A DNA stretch of 64,000 nucleotides from positions 114,702 to 178,701 of the forward strand of contig JAUHXA010000007.1 in assembly GCA_030427245.1 (NCBI GenBank), written 5' to 3'. This document shows, in pieces, positions 45,272 to 55,047 of this stretch. The notes beneath the pieces were generated by a model, which saw nothing but the letters and a program-made list of their open reading frames with translations, was not told where the DNA came from and made no database searches. Every line of letters begins with the position of its first letter. Positions within the stretch are counted from its first letter, which is position 1. Both the position numbers and the translations under genes were made by a program. The stretch comes from Bacteroidia bacterium (GTDB taxonomy: Bacteria; Bacteroidota; Bacteroidia; Chitinophagales; UBA2359).

Positions 45272-46729
45272 ATGCAAGGTAAGATTTTCTGCATTGGGCT
45301 GGATAAAACTGGAACTACTTCTTTGCACAATGCACTTAAAATACTAGGATTCTCAAGCGTTCATTTTATGAGTGAACAAGGAAACATAAAGGATATTATT
45401 AGGACAAATTATCAAAAGGGTAAGAATTTACTGACGGGAATTGAACACTTTGATGCTTACTCTGATTGGAATAGAGCATCTACCAATCATTTATATAAAG
45501 TTTTGGACAAACAGTACTCTGGAAGTAAATTCATATTAACTACTCGCAACCTTGACAAGTGGCTAATAAGCAGAGAAAAACATGTCAATAGAATTCCAGG
45601 ATTGCCATATTACCAAAAGTTATGTCCAAATGACACTTGGTTAAATAAGGATAAAGAAAGTTGGACAGAAGAATTTAAAAATCATCATCAAGATATACTT
45701 CATTATTTTAAAGACAGAAAGGAGGATTTATTAATTTTTAATATCTCGCAGGGAGATGCTTGGACAAAACTTTGTTCTTTTTTATCCCTTCCTGTTCCAT
45801 ATCGTTCCTTTCCATTCTCGGGAAATTCAAAAAAAATAACTCCAACATTCATAAAGGAAGACTATAGAAAACATGGCAATATTTTACTAAAGGATAAGAA
45901 AGCTATATTCTTTCCAATTCCTAAAAACGCTTGTTCATCCATAAAATCGCGGCTAATTGCTTTTGTGATTTTGAAAAAAAATATTAATTTTTCAGCAGGT
46001 AAGCTATCAGTTCATGATTTCCCCTTTCCTTATACCAAACGCTCTCTATTAAATAGAGATTATAAAGATTATTTTAAATTCGCTCTTGTGCGAAACCCAT
46101 GGGCAAGATTGGTCTCTTGCTATAAAAATAAAATTCAAAACGTCTCTCCCAACTTTAGCATTAATGGAATCTCCAAAATTTTTCATAGGTACAAAGGTTT
46201 ATTTTGGAAAGGAATGTCGTTTGAAGCTTTTGTTGAATCAATATGTTCTATTCCTGATTTGGATGCGGACAAGCATTTTCAATCTCAGTTATTCCAACTC
46301 ACAAATGACTCTTGCGAACTATTAGTAAATTACATTGGAAGGTTAGAAAGATTGGATATAGCACATCAAGACATTTTTGAAAACACAGGTGTATCTTTTT
46401 TGAATTTACCTTGCAATAATCAGAGTAATAAGGGTAAACATTATACTGATTATTACGATGAGGTGTTAATAGAGAAGGTCCGTAATAGATACGCTGCCGA
46501 TATTGAATTCTTTGAGTATGAATTTGAATTTAATCCTGAAAAAAAAACCATTAGATTTGTGGACGAGCAAACATTGACTCGCTTAGCAGAAATAAATTTA
46601 AGATTTTCGATTCTCAAGGAAAAAAATAAAGGATTAATACAGCAGCTTAGAAAAATAAAACAAAACTTAACTAATAAACTGCAAAAGAAAGTAAGTAATA
46701 CAAGAATCTTTACCTTCAAAAACAATTGA
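45272..46729 (+). CDS. double sulfotransferase with C-terminal coiled coil
   Basis: In the 485-residue protein, domain 1 (1-190) has IFCIGLDKTGTTSLHNAL (5-22) and LTTRNLDKWLIS (89-100). Domain 2 (200-425) is of a different, Sulfotransfer_2-type with FPIPKNACSS (214-223) and ALVRNPWARLVSCYKNKI (271-288). A segment RFSILKEKNKGLIQQL (444-459) starts a coiled coil. Two sulfations on one polypeptide are inferred. Domain 1 resembles the TPR-sulfotransferase at 25576 and the third domain at 51640. There is no SWKITAPLR tail. Confidence 0.83.
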   Translation: MQGKIFCIGLDKTGTTSLHNALKILGFSSVHFMSEQGNIKDIIRTNYQKGKNLLTGIEHFDAYSDWNRASTNHLYKVLDKQYSGSKFILTTRNLDKWLISREKHVNRIPGLPYYQKLCPNDTWLNKDKESWTEEFKNHHQDILHYFKDRKEDLLIFNISQGDAWTKLCSFLSLPVPYRSFPFSGNSKKITPTFIKEDYRKHGNILLKDKKAIFFPIPKNACSSIKSRLIAFVILKKNINFSAGKLSVHDFPFPYTKRSLLNRDYKDYFKFALVRNPWARLVSCYKNKIQNVSPNFSINGISKIFHRYKGLFWKGMSFEAFVESICSIPDLDADKHFQSQLFQLTNDSCELLVNYIGRLERLDIAHQDIFENTGVSFLNLPCNNQSNKGKHYTDYYDEVLIEKVRNRYAADIEFFEYEFEFNPEKKTIRFVDEQTLTRLAEINLRFSILKEKNKGLIQQLRKIKQNLTNKLQKKVSNTRIFTFKNN

Positions 46730-46791
46730 CTTTCTAAAAAAACGCCAATCTATTTAGAGTTAATTAATATATCCATACAACCCAACTAATA

Positions 46792-47862
46792 ATGCTCCCC
46801 CCAAAAAAAACTTTGGTTACAGTTCTTTTATGCACTTATAATGATGAGATGTATGTAGCAGAAGCTATTCAAAGCATATTAAATCAGTCTTATACACACT
46901 TTGAATTCTTGATTGTAAACGACGGCTCTACGGATGGAACAAAAGACATCATCCTATCTTTCAAAGATGAACGCATTCGATATTTGGAACACTTAGAAAA
47001 TAAAGGTTTAGAAGACTCCAAAAATTGGGGATTAGAAGAAGCCAAAGGCAAATACATCGCATACATTGATGGAGACGATGTTTCAGAACCCGACAGACTC
47101 AAACTGCAAGTGAACTATATGGAGGGAGATCCAGAAACTGGAATTTGCTCTACTCGAAAAACGCTATTTGGTTTGGAAAATCGAGTACTGAAACATGGTG
47201 AACACGACTTCGATATAAGAGGCTATGCACTATTTGGAACTCCTATGGAACATCCGAGTTGTATGATTAGAACAGAGGTCTTGAGAAAGCACAATATAAA
47301 ATACCGAAAAGATTTTTATGTAGCCGAAGATTACCCTTTTATGGTCGATTTGTTGGAGAAGTCCAAAGCATATTGTGTTCAAGTTCCCCTTATCAAAAAA
47401 CGAATACACAATCAAAGAATTTCTGTTCTAAAAAAAGAAATTCAAAATGAAAGCGCAGCAAGAGCCTCCCAAATGGCTTTTAAAGTTTTGCTGGGAGTAG
47501 AAGCGGGAGAAAAGGAGCGATTTGCATTCAAGAGGTGTTGGACATCAAAACTCGAACTGACAGATTTAACAATCCTTGAAAATTTAAGAGATAAAATAAA
47601 AATTGAAGAAGGGGTATCCGATTACGATATTGAATTCAGAGGTTATATTAAGAATCGAATTTCGAAGGCAATTTCCGATTTAGAGAATAAACTCAAATCA
47701 TTTCCGAGTACAATGGAGGAATTGAGGAGAGAAGTCGAAAAACAAAAGACCTTGAATACAAAAACGAAAAATGACTTGGAAGCAATGCGTCAATCTTTGA
47801 GTTGGAAGATTACTGCTCCTCTTAGGTGGTTGGTAGGTCTATTTTTAAGGATTTTCAAATAA
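46792..47862 (+). CDS. GT2-family glycosyltransferase with SWKITAPLR tail
   Basis: The 356-residue GT2 protein has LVTVLLCTYNDEMYVAEAIQSIL, VNDGSTDGT and DGDD at 93-96, with acceptor region FGTPMEHPSCMIRTEVL. Residues about 285-335 form a coiled coil, and the protein ends SLSWKITAPLRWLVGLFLRIF (SW at 337-338). Its body is homologous to the C-terminal half of the fused protein at 56034. The next gene, a sulfotransferase, follows 8 bp later and matches the N-terminal half of that fusion. Confidence 0.85.
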   Translation: MLPPKKTLVTVLLCTYNDEMYVAEAIQSILNQSYTHFEFLIVNDGSTDGTKDIILSFKDERIRYLEHLENKGLEDSKNWGLEEAKGKYIAYIDGDDVSEPDRLKLQVNYMEGDPETGICSTRKTLFGLENRVLKHGEHDFDIRGYALFGTPMEHPSCMIRTEVLRKHNIKYRKDFYVAEDYPFMVDLLEKSKAYCVQVPLIKKRIHNQRISVLKKEIQNESAARASQMAFKVLLGVEAGEKERFAFKRCWTSKLELTDLTILENLRDKIKIEEGVSDYDIEFRGYIKNRISKAISDLENKLKSFPSTMEELRREVEKQKTLNTKTKNDLEAMRQSLSWKITAPLRWLVGLFLRIFK

Positions 47863-47870
47863 GAAATAAC

Positions 47871-48773
47871 ATGAATTTTGAGTCTATATTAATTATCACT
47901 TACGGAAGAAGTGGTTCTACCCTTTTACAAGGAGTATTAAATGCTCACGAAGAAATATTGGTTCGAGGGGAAAATTTCAATTTTTGCTTCCAATTATTTG
48001 AAGCATACAGGGCTCTAAAAAAGACCAAGAAAAAGAAAAATGGAATCGTTCCTCAACATCCATTTTTCGGATCTGCTTTTCTCGATGAAAACTATTTTCT
48101 TTCTATGGCACGCAAAATGGTTAAAAACTTATTGTTGGCAAATCAAATCGAAAACAAAAAAATCAAATGCTATGGTTTTAAAGAAATTAGATATGAAAAT
48201 GATATAGAACCCATTATAGAGTATTTGTCTTTTTTAAAACAAATATTCCCTACCCCTGCCTTTATTATTAATACTCGTGACAAGCAAGAAGTTATCGACA
48301 GTCGAGTAAATGTTCAATGGAAAGGCATAGTTGATTCCAAAGAAGTGATAAACTCGCTAAAACAAACTGAAAAAGCATTTTTTGATTTTGCAAAAGAAAA
48401 TCCCAACTCTTGCTTTCACATTACTTACAAAGATGTAATCGAAAAAACAGAGCAGTTGAAGTTACTTCATTCTTTTCTGGGAGTTCCGTATTCTGAAGAA
48501 AAAATACAGAATGTTTTGGCAGTAAAACACAACTACAATATAGAACAAAAGAGAGTTTCAAATTTGGGTAAGAACTCTTTCAAGATGAAGAAGATAGAAA
48601 ACAATTTTAGAATTGTCTCTATTGAAGACAGAAACCTTTCTCGTTTAGAAAAACAACTTGCTAATAAAGAACAAAAAATTAAAGCCCTTGAAAATTCTAT
48701 TTCTTGGAAAATTACTGCTCCGCTTAGGTGGTTCGTAGGATTGTTTTTAAACAGGTCTAATAAAAAATTATGA
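47871..48773 (+). CDS. sulfotransferase with SWKITAPLR tail
   Basis: From the ATG at 47871 the protein has 300 residues beginning MNFESILIITYGRSGSTLLQGVL, whose phosphosulfate loop is GRSGST; the same start is seen in the fused paralogue at 56034. A longer frame from 47826 overlaps the previous gene and is rejected. FIINTRDKQEVIDSR is the 3'-phosphate region. The protein ends SISWKITAPLRWFVGLFLNR (SW at 278-279). The stop overlaps the next start in ATGA, so expression is coupled. Confidence 0.82.
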   Translation: MNFESILIITYGRSGSTLLQGVLNAHEEILVRGENFNFCFQLFEAYRALKKTKKKKNGIVPQHPFFGSAFLDENYFLSMARKMVKNLLLANQIENKKIKCYGFKEIRYENDIEPIIEYLSFLKQIFPTPAFIINTRDKQEVIDSRVNVQWKGIVDSKEVINSLKQTEKAFFDFAKENPNSCFHITYKDVIEKTEQLKLLHSFLGVPYSEEKIQNVLAVKHNYNIEQKRVSNLGKNSFKMKKIENNFRIVSIEDRNLSRLEKQLANKEQKIKALENSISWKITAPLRWFVGLFLNRSNKKL

Positions 48774-51643
48774 TTGTGGAAAGTAAACTACCCGTATTAG
48801 GCTTGGTGATTACCCAAAAAAATGAAGTGGCAAAGTTAAGTCACAATATTGAGTATCACAGATACATGGGAGTCAGTCGATTTTATATTTTCGACGATGA
48901 TTCGACAGATGCCTCCATGCAATCTATACGAAAAAATACGCAGAGTGTCCAACGGTATTATGGTACTGATTTTTCAATTGCTCCAAAAGAAATGATGGAA
49001 GTTAAACAAAAAGCACTTGATGGAAATTGGATGGGGCGACAGCTTCTAAATACCTACAAAGCACTTCAACTTGCTAAAAAAGATGGTGTGGATTGGCTTA
49101 TTTTTATTGATGCAGATGAACTTGTATTTTTGGGAAGTGAAGAGGAAAACTCCTTTATTTCTTTTTTTGCAAAGGTGAATAGGAATGTAGATGTTGTTTT
49201 TTTCGAAGAGGTGTATGAAGCTGTACCTCAAAATATCAATACCGACAATATTTTCAAAAAAGCAAATCTGTTCAAAACAACTGCCTATGATAAGCATGCA
49301 GAAAAAACTATGCTGAATCCGATGTCTGGCAAAACATTTTCTCTATGTGGATTTTTCGGGCCTTCTTCTGGCAAACAAGCAGCAAGAGTAAGCGCCAACT
49401 TGATTCCGAATTCATCTCATGGGTTTAAAAGACGAAATGGTGAAAACCCGAAAACACTTACCAATGGTCAGATTATGCATTATCACCTTTGTGATTTTGA
49501 AGATTTTCTAAAACGAAGCAGTATAAAACATCCAAGTCATTACATTTATGGCTTAAAGGTGCCTTATTATCCCAAAATATTTTGGCGAGAACTCGGTAAC
49601 CTTGGTTTAAGCAAATCAGAACTTCAAGCCTATTACAAGAAATACATTGCATTTTCCAAAAAAGAAATTAAATATAGAAAAAAACAACTAAAAGAGGGTG
49701 AACCGTTCATTGTAGAGTTCAACAAAATCATCCGTGTTTGGGAAAAAATTGATAAAAGACTGGTAGAGAATATCGAATCAATACTTGTAGAAAAGCATAA
49801 AGTCGCTTTTATTGTATTGTCTAAAAATGCCTGTACTTCTATGAAGGCACATATTGCGAAGGTTTTAGGTTTCTCTAAAACTGTTATTTATCCGAAAGAT
49901 GCTCATGCTCCCTTCATTTATCCTTATCCATTAACCAACGATAAAGAGCTGTTTTCGACTTATCGTGCTTATACTAGATTTTGTATTGTCAGAAATCCAT
50001 GGGCGAGGTTGGTTTCTTGCTATAAGAATAAAATTCAGGCAATAGAATTAAATAATTATGATTTTGAAGATGGAGTTTACAAAGAATTTACTAAATATAG
50101 CTCTGATTTTCGTGCGGGAATGTCTTTTGCTGACTTTGTCGATATAGTATGTACCTTACCCGACTCCAACTCGGACAGGCATTTTCGTTCTCAATTATAT
50201 GACATTATTTCTCCTAAAGGAGAACTTCGAGCAAATTACATTGCCAAATTAGAGAACCTACCTCTATACTTGGAAGAAATTAATCAACTCACAGGCTTGT
50301 CATTTGATGATTTTCCTACCGTAAATACTTCCAATAAAAAGAGCATTTACACAGATTATTATACGCCCAAAACTATAGAAAAAGTAAGAAAACGCTTTGC
50401 GGGTGACATTGAAGTATTTAACTATGAGTTTGGAGGCAAAAACAAATTTAGTTCTGGTAAAATCAGTAATTGCAGAGAGGCAAAAATTTTAGAATCCCAC
50501 TTTGTCTCAGAGATTTTAAAAGAAAAAACCAGATTAGTCACCCAAACACCCTCTTACAAGAGTAAATCACTGTTACCTCTTCAAAAAGTAAATAAGGAGA
50601 ATATCCTAAAAAGAAATATTTTTACTGTTCAAAAAAGTATTTTCTGTTTTTTGCCTGGAAGTGGCAATTCTTTTATCAAGGCAAGTTTGATTTCCTATAT
50701 AGAAACAAGAAGAAAATTTGTACATCGAGACAATATTCGATTAATCGATGCATTCTCTGTTCTAAATTTAGAGGATTACTTCAAGTTTACGATTGTAAGA
50801 AACCCCTGGGATAGGTTGGCATCTCTTTACAAAGAGATTATCCATTCGGATGAATTTCAGACATATTTCTTCAAGATGGAAGAAAAAACGCATCTCAGTG
50901 AATACAGCAAAGTTTTCCGAAAGGATATGACGTTTGAGGAATTTATCGATACGATATGTTCTATACCAGAATCAGAGGCAAACAACTATTTTTGCTCACA
51001 AAGCTATCAATTGACAACTGCTGACGGTAAACTATTACCTAACTATATTGGGTATTATGAACATTTGGAGAAGGTCGCCTCCGTTTTTTATGACCATACC
51101 CAAATTTCCTTGCATAAAATTCCATTAGAAAAAGGCAAAGTAAAAGATACTTCCTATACAGAACTATACTCGGAAGAGCTTCAAGAAAAAGTCCGAAGAA
51201 AATTTGCCGCAGATATTGAGATTTTTGGATATGAATTTGGAGTGCCTCTCAAACATGTACGGGTTGATTATGTTTCCGATGAATTTGCTTTCAAATTTTA
51301 CAATTCAAAATTTTTCGCTGACATCCTAAAAGAAAAAAATCTTGAATTAGAGAAACTTTCGATTTTGGGCAAAAAAACATTAAACATGCTCGAAGAAGAC
51401 CTTTGTAAGACAAAAAAAAATCGATTGAAAAAATCCAACTCGTTGATTAACGAACATTTTTTTTATTTCAGATCCTTGCTTAGCCAAGAAGAATTCAAAT
51501 TACTTAGATTAGCATCTAAAATAGGAGAGGACATGTTCATGCAGAAAGTTGATGATATTCAAAATTCATTGTCTTGGAGGATAACTGCTCCACTCAGACG
51601 ATTCGTAAGCTTTTTCGTAAAAAATATAAATAGAGACAAATGA
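48770..51643 (+). CDS. trifunctional protein: GT92-like - sulfotransferase - sulfotransferase
   Basis: The 957-residue protein has three domains. Residues 7-280 are a GT92/Glyco_tranf_2_4-like glycosyltransferase (VITQKNEVAKLSHNIEYHRYMG, FDDDSTD, IDADELVF at 113-120). Residues 340-560 are Sulfotransfer_2-type, with LSKNACTS (350-357) and CIVRNPWARLVS (405-416). Residues 615-830 are a second one with FLPGSGNS (627-634) and TIVRNPWDRLAS (674-685). ILKEKN modules follow each sulfotransferase (582, 852). The end is SLSWRITAPLRRFVSFFVKN (SW at 935-936). The last loop lacks the usual Lys and Thr. Starts and stops overlap in ATGA with both neighbours. Confidence 0.83.
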   Translation: MIVESKLPVLGLVITQKNEVAKLSHNIEYHRYMGVSRFYIFDDDSTDASMQSIRKNTQSVQRYYGTDFSIAPKEMMEVKQKALDGNWMGRQLLNTYKALQLAKKDGVDWLIFIDADELVFLGSEEENSFISFFAKVNRNVDVVFFEEVYEAVPQNINTDNIFKKANLFKTTAYDKHAEKTMLNPMSGKTFSLCGFFGPSSGKQAARVSANLIPNSSHGFKRRNGENPKTLTNGQIMHYHLCDFEDFLKRSSIKHPSHYIYGLKVPYYPKIFWRELGNLGLSKSELQAYYKKYIAFSKKEIKYRKKQLKEGEPFIVEFNKIIRVWEKIDKRLVENIESILVEKHKVAFIVLSKNACTSMKAHIAKVLGFSKTVIYPKDAHAPFIYPYPLTNDKELFSTYRAYTRFCIVRNPWARLVSCYKNKIQAIELNNYDFEDGVYKEFTKYSSDFRAGMSFADFVDIVCTLPDSNSDRHFRSQLYDIISPKGELRANYIAKLENLPLYLEEINQLTGLSFDDFPTVNTSNKKSIYTDYYTPKTIEKVRKRFAGDIEVFNYEFGGKNKFSSGKISNCREAKILESHFVSEILKEKTRLVTQTPSYKSKSLLPLQKVNKENILKRNIFTVQKSIFCFLPGSGNSFIKASLISYIETRRKFVHRDNIRLIDAFSVLNLEDYFKFTIVRNPWDRLASLYKEIIHSDEFQTYFFKMEEKTHLSEYSKVFRKDMTFEEFIDTICSIPESEANNYFCSQSYQLTTADGKLLPNYIGYYEHLEKVASVFYDHTQISLHKIPLEKGKVKDTSYTELYSEELQEKVRRKFAADIEIFGYEFGVPLKHVRVDYVSDEFAFKFYNSKFFADILKEKNLELEKLSILGKKTLNMLEEDLCKTKKNRLKKSNSLINEHFFYFRSLLSQEEFKLLRLASKIGEDMFMQKVDDIQNSLSWRITAPLRRFVSFFVKNINRDK

Positions 51644-54600
51644 ATACTCAAAGTAATTTGCCTGTATTGGGTTTGGTAATCACCCAGAAAAATGAAGCTG
51701 CAATGCTAAAGCATAACATCGAGTATCATCGGTTTATGGGAGTCAGTCGGTTTTATATTTTTGACGATGGTTCGGAAGACAACTCAATGGACACATTACC
51801 TGACGATGAAAAAATATCTAAATTTTTTGGAACCGATTTTTCCATTGCCCCAAAAGAAATGGCTGAGGTAAAAAAACAAGCCCTTGAAGGAAATTGGATC
51901 AGTCGCCAACTTTTGAATACCTACAAAGCGCTCCAATGTGCTAAAAAAGACGGTGTTGATTGGCTTATATTTATCGATGCAGATGAGCTTGTATTTTTAG
52001 GTAGTGAGGAAAAAAACTCCTTCCTTTCATTTTTTTCGAAATTAAGTCCTGATATAGAAACAGTGTCGTTTGAAGAAGTTTACGAAGCTATTCCTCAGTA
52101 CGCAGCCCACAATTCTTTCAAAAATGCAACATTGTTTAAAACAAAAAAAGCCTATCATGAAACTGCTTTTGAAAAAAGAATTCTCGACCCAATGACAGGC
52201 AAAATGTTTTCCCAGATTGGATTTTTCGGACATAATGGAGGTAAACAGGCAGCCAAAGTAAGCGCAGATTTAATTCCCCATTGTTCTCATACTTTTAAAA
52301 AACGAAATAAAGAAGCACCCAAAAAAATCACTTATGGTATTCTTTTTCATTATCATATTTGTAATTTTCGAGATTTTTTAAAAAGAAACAGTATAAAGCA
52401 TCCAAGTCACTTTCCACACGGAGATAAAGTTCCTTATTATCCTAAGATGTTCTGGAAAGACCTTGTCATGAATTCAGGGATGACGATATCTGAACTTAGA
52501 GCTTTTTATGACCAATGGATTGTATTTTCTGATAAACAGATTGAAACATTAAGGCAACAAACTCATAACGGAGTATCCTTTATTGCAGAGTTTATAGTAA
52601 TCAAAAATATTTGGAACTCCATAGAAAAACAGAAGATGAATGATATCAAATCAATTCTTATTGAAAAGCATAAAGCTGTTTTTACTGTGCTTTCAAAAAA
52701 TGCCTGCACGTCTACAAAAGCACACATTATCAAAATTTTAGACTTGCCTCAAACGCTCAATTACCCAAAAGATGTACATCGTCCAAAAATATACGATTAT
52801 TCTTTTGTCTCTAATGAGGAACTCATTACAACTTATCATTCTTATTTGAGGTTTTGCATAATTAGAAACCCATGGAGTAGATTGGTTTCCTGCTTTAAAG
52901 ATAAGATCAAATCTGAAGCGATAAACAACGCTTGGTATAAAAACGGCGTTTATATAAGATTGATTTCCTTAAGTCTTAAATTTCAATCGGGTATGTCTTT
53001 TGAAGATTTTGTAGATATAATTTATAGGATTCCAGATTCTGAGGCAGATGCTCATTTCCGATCTCAATCATACGATATTTCGACTTCTTCTGGCAAACTT
53101 CGGGTAAACTATATTGCCAAGCTTGAAAACTTGAACAAGCATTTTGAAGAAATTCAACAGATTTCGGGCCTGCCTTTTGAGGGATTTCCGATGTTGAATA
53201 CAACCGAAAAAAAGAAGCCTTACACAGACTATTATACACCCGAGATTATTGAAAAAGTACGAAAACGCTATGAAGGAGATATTGAATTGTTTAACTACCA
53301 ATTTGGAGAGAAGGGTAAATTTCATTCTGGTATAATCAATAGCATCAAAGAGAAGGGGATATTGGAGTCTCCTTTCTTTTCAAACATCCTTGCAGAAAAA
53401 AACAATGCACTTGTTATCAAAAAACAAAAAATGGAAGACAAAAAAAATAACAAACAAAAAATCTTTTGCATCGGACTGAACAAAACAGGTACTCGTTCTT
53501 TACAGGCAGCATTAAATATGCTGGGTTTTAAGGCAGCTCACTACAAATCTCCCATAGGTCGGATTGGTGAAATATTTAAAGCCAATGTAGAAAACAATCA
53601 AAAACTATTGACTGGTCTGGAAGAGTTTGCTGCTTTCTTGGATTGGATTGATATGGAAGGAACCAACAATCATTTTTTTAAAATCATGGATGAACAATAC
53701 CCAGGAAGTAAATTTATTTTTACGGATCGGAAAATTGAAGAATGGGTCGAAAGTCGGCTAAAACATGCAAAAAAAACAAGTAGGTTGGCGGCTTTTCAAA
53801 AAGCTTACCCCGAATCTATTTGGTACAATTTGGATACCCACGCTTGGGAAGCGGAATTCAAAAGGCATAAACAAGAGGTTTTGGATTATTTTAAAGATAG
53901 GAAAAAAGACCTATTGATCTACAATGTGTTTGAAGGAGATGAATGGGGAAAGCTTTGTTCTTTTCTACAAGTACCTACGCCCAATCGCTCTTTTCCTGTT
54001 AGAGGAAAATCCTCTTACACCAAGAAAAAATTTATAGCGACCTACTTTGTAATGAGAAATATCTTTCTAAAACATAAAGAAACTATTTTTTATTTTCTGC
54101 CAGGAAGTGGCAACCTTCCTATCAAAGCAAGTTTGATTTCTTATGTAGAGCGAAAAAGAAAATTCGAATTTCCAAAAAATATTCATTTGGTCAATGAGTT
54201 TCCTTTCCCCTTCTTCAATAAAGAGCCTTCACACCCCTCAATTCAAAATTATTTCAAATTTACCATTGTTAGGAACCCTTGGGATAGATTACTTGCTTTT
54301 TATACCGATATGATTTGTTCCGATGATTTAGACGACTACTTCTTCAAACCCTGGGCCGAAGAATCTTTTAATGAATATGGCAATTTTTTTCGAAGAAACA
54401 TGCCCTTCAAGGAGTTTGTCGAAAAGGTATGCTCTATTCCAGAATCAGAGGCAAACCGGCACTTTTGTTCACAGATGTATCAATTGACAACTCCTTCTGG
54501 AGATTTATTGGTAAACTATATTGGTCACTATGAAAATTTGAAAAAAGCGATTTCAGATATTTTTGTCCAAACGCAAATATCCCTACATGAGATTTCGCCT

Positions 54601-55035
54601 TCAAAAGGAAAGATAGACGATATATCTTATGTCAATATGTATTCTAAAGAACTTCAAGAAAAAGTCCGAAAAAAATTTGCTGCTGATATTGAGCTTTTAG
54701 GGTATGAATTCGGAGTGCCATTCCGAAGTTCAAGTATAGGCTTTGTTCCAGATGATTTTGTTTCTCGATTCACTCACTCCTCTTTTTTTATTGATATTTT
54801 AAAAGAAAAGAATAGGGAGTTATCTCGTCAGCTAATAAGGAAAAACCAAGAAATAAACAGCTTTAAACAACTTCTAAGTAGTAAAGAACTTAAAAAAGGA
54901 GGATTCGAACCAGCATATATCCCAACTAATTATCAGCAAAAAATTGACAATATTCAAAATTCTTTATCTTGGAAAATAACCGCTCCCCTCAGATTTATCA
55001 GCGGTTTGCTAATTAAATTTATAGGTAAAAAATAA
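51640..55035 (+). CDS. four-domain protein: GT92-like - three sulfotransferases
   Basis: The 1131-residue protein is the paralogue of its upstream neighbour, with one more domain. Residues 7-285 are the GT92-like glycosyltransferase (IDADELVF at 112-119). Residues 340-560 are Sulfotransfer_2-type with LSKNACTS (351-358) and CIIRNPWSRLVS (406-417). Residues 605-790 have IGLNKTGTRSLQAAL (611-625) and FTDRKIEEWVES. Residues 810-1030 have FLPGSGNL (819-826) and TIVRNPWDRLLA (875-886). ILKEKN stands at 1053-1058 and the tail is SLSWKITAPLRFISGLLIKF (SW at 1110-1111). I know of no described enzyme with this order. Confidence 0.83.
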   Translation: MNTQSNLPVLGLVITQKNEAAMLKHNIEYHRFMGVSRFYIFDDGSEDNSMDTLPDDEKISKFFGTDFSIAPKEMAEVKKQALEGNWISRQLLNTYKALQCAKKDGVDWLIFIDADELVFLGSEEKNSFLSFFSKLSPDIETVSFEEVYEAIPQYAAHNSFKNATLFKTKKAYHETAFEKRILDPMTGKMFSQIGFFGHNGGKQAAKVSADLIPHCSHTFKKRNKEAPKKITYGILFHYHICNFRDFLKRNSIKHPSHFPHGDKVPYYPKMFWKDLVMNSGMTISELRAFYDQWIVFSDKQIETLRQQTHNGVSFIAEFIVIKNIWNSIEKQKMNDIKSILIEKHKAVFTVLSKNACTSTKAHIIKILDLPQTLNYPKDVHRPKIYDYSFVSNEELITTYHSYLRFCIIRNPWSRLVSCFKDKIKSEAINNAWYKNGVYIRLISLSLKFQSGMSFEDFVDIIYRIPDSEADAHFRSQSYDISTSSGKLRVNYIAKLENLNKHFEEIQQISGLPFEGFPMLNTTEKKKPYTDYYTPEIIEKVRKRYEGDIELFNYQFGEKGKFHSGIINSIKEKGILESPFFSNILAEKNNALVIKKQKMEDKKNNKQKIFCIGLNKTGTRSLQAALNMLGFKAAHYKSPIGRIGEIFKANVENNQKLLTGLEEFAAFLDWIDMEGTNNHFFKIMDEQYPGSKFIFTDRKIEEWVESRLKHAKKTSRLAAFQKAYPESIWYNLDTHAWEAEFKRHKQEVLDYFKDRKKDLLIYNVFEGDEWGKLCSFLQVPTPNRSFPVRGKSSYTKKKFIATYFVMRNIFLKHKETIFYFLPGSGNLPIKASLISYVERKRKFEFPKNIHLVNEFPFPFFNKEPSHPSIQNYFKFTIVRNPWDRLLAFYTDMICSDDLDDYFFKPWAEESFNEYGNFFRRNMPFKEFVEKVCSIPESEANRHFCSQMYQLTTPSGDLLVNYIGHYENLKKAISDIFVQTQISLHEISPSKGKIDDISYVNMYSKELQEKVRKKFAADIELLGYEFGVPFRSSSIGFVPDDFVSRFTHSSFFIDILKEKNRELSRQLIRKNQEINSFKQLLSSKELKKGGFEPAYIPTNYQQKIDNIQNSLSWKITAPLRFISGLLIKFIGKK

Positions 55036-55047
55036 ATCATCTTTAAA

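Noticed and set aside
46086..46325. Overlapping open frames inside large genes (for example within the double sulfotransferase)
   Set aside because: They lie in alternative frames of genes with clear domains and have low-quality composition; shadows of the real gene.
47826..47870. Extended start (45 bp upstream) of the sulfotransferase gene at 47871
   Set aside because: It overlaps the preceding gene, and the paralogue at 56034 begins at the equivalent MNF(E/Q)SILII position.
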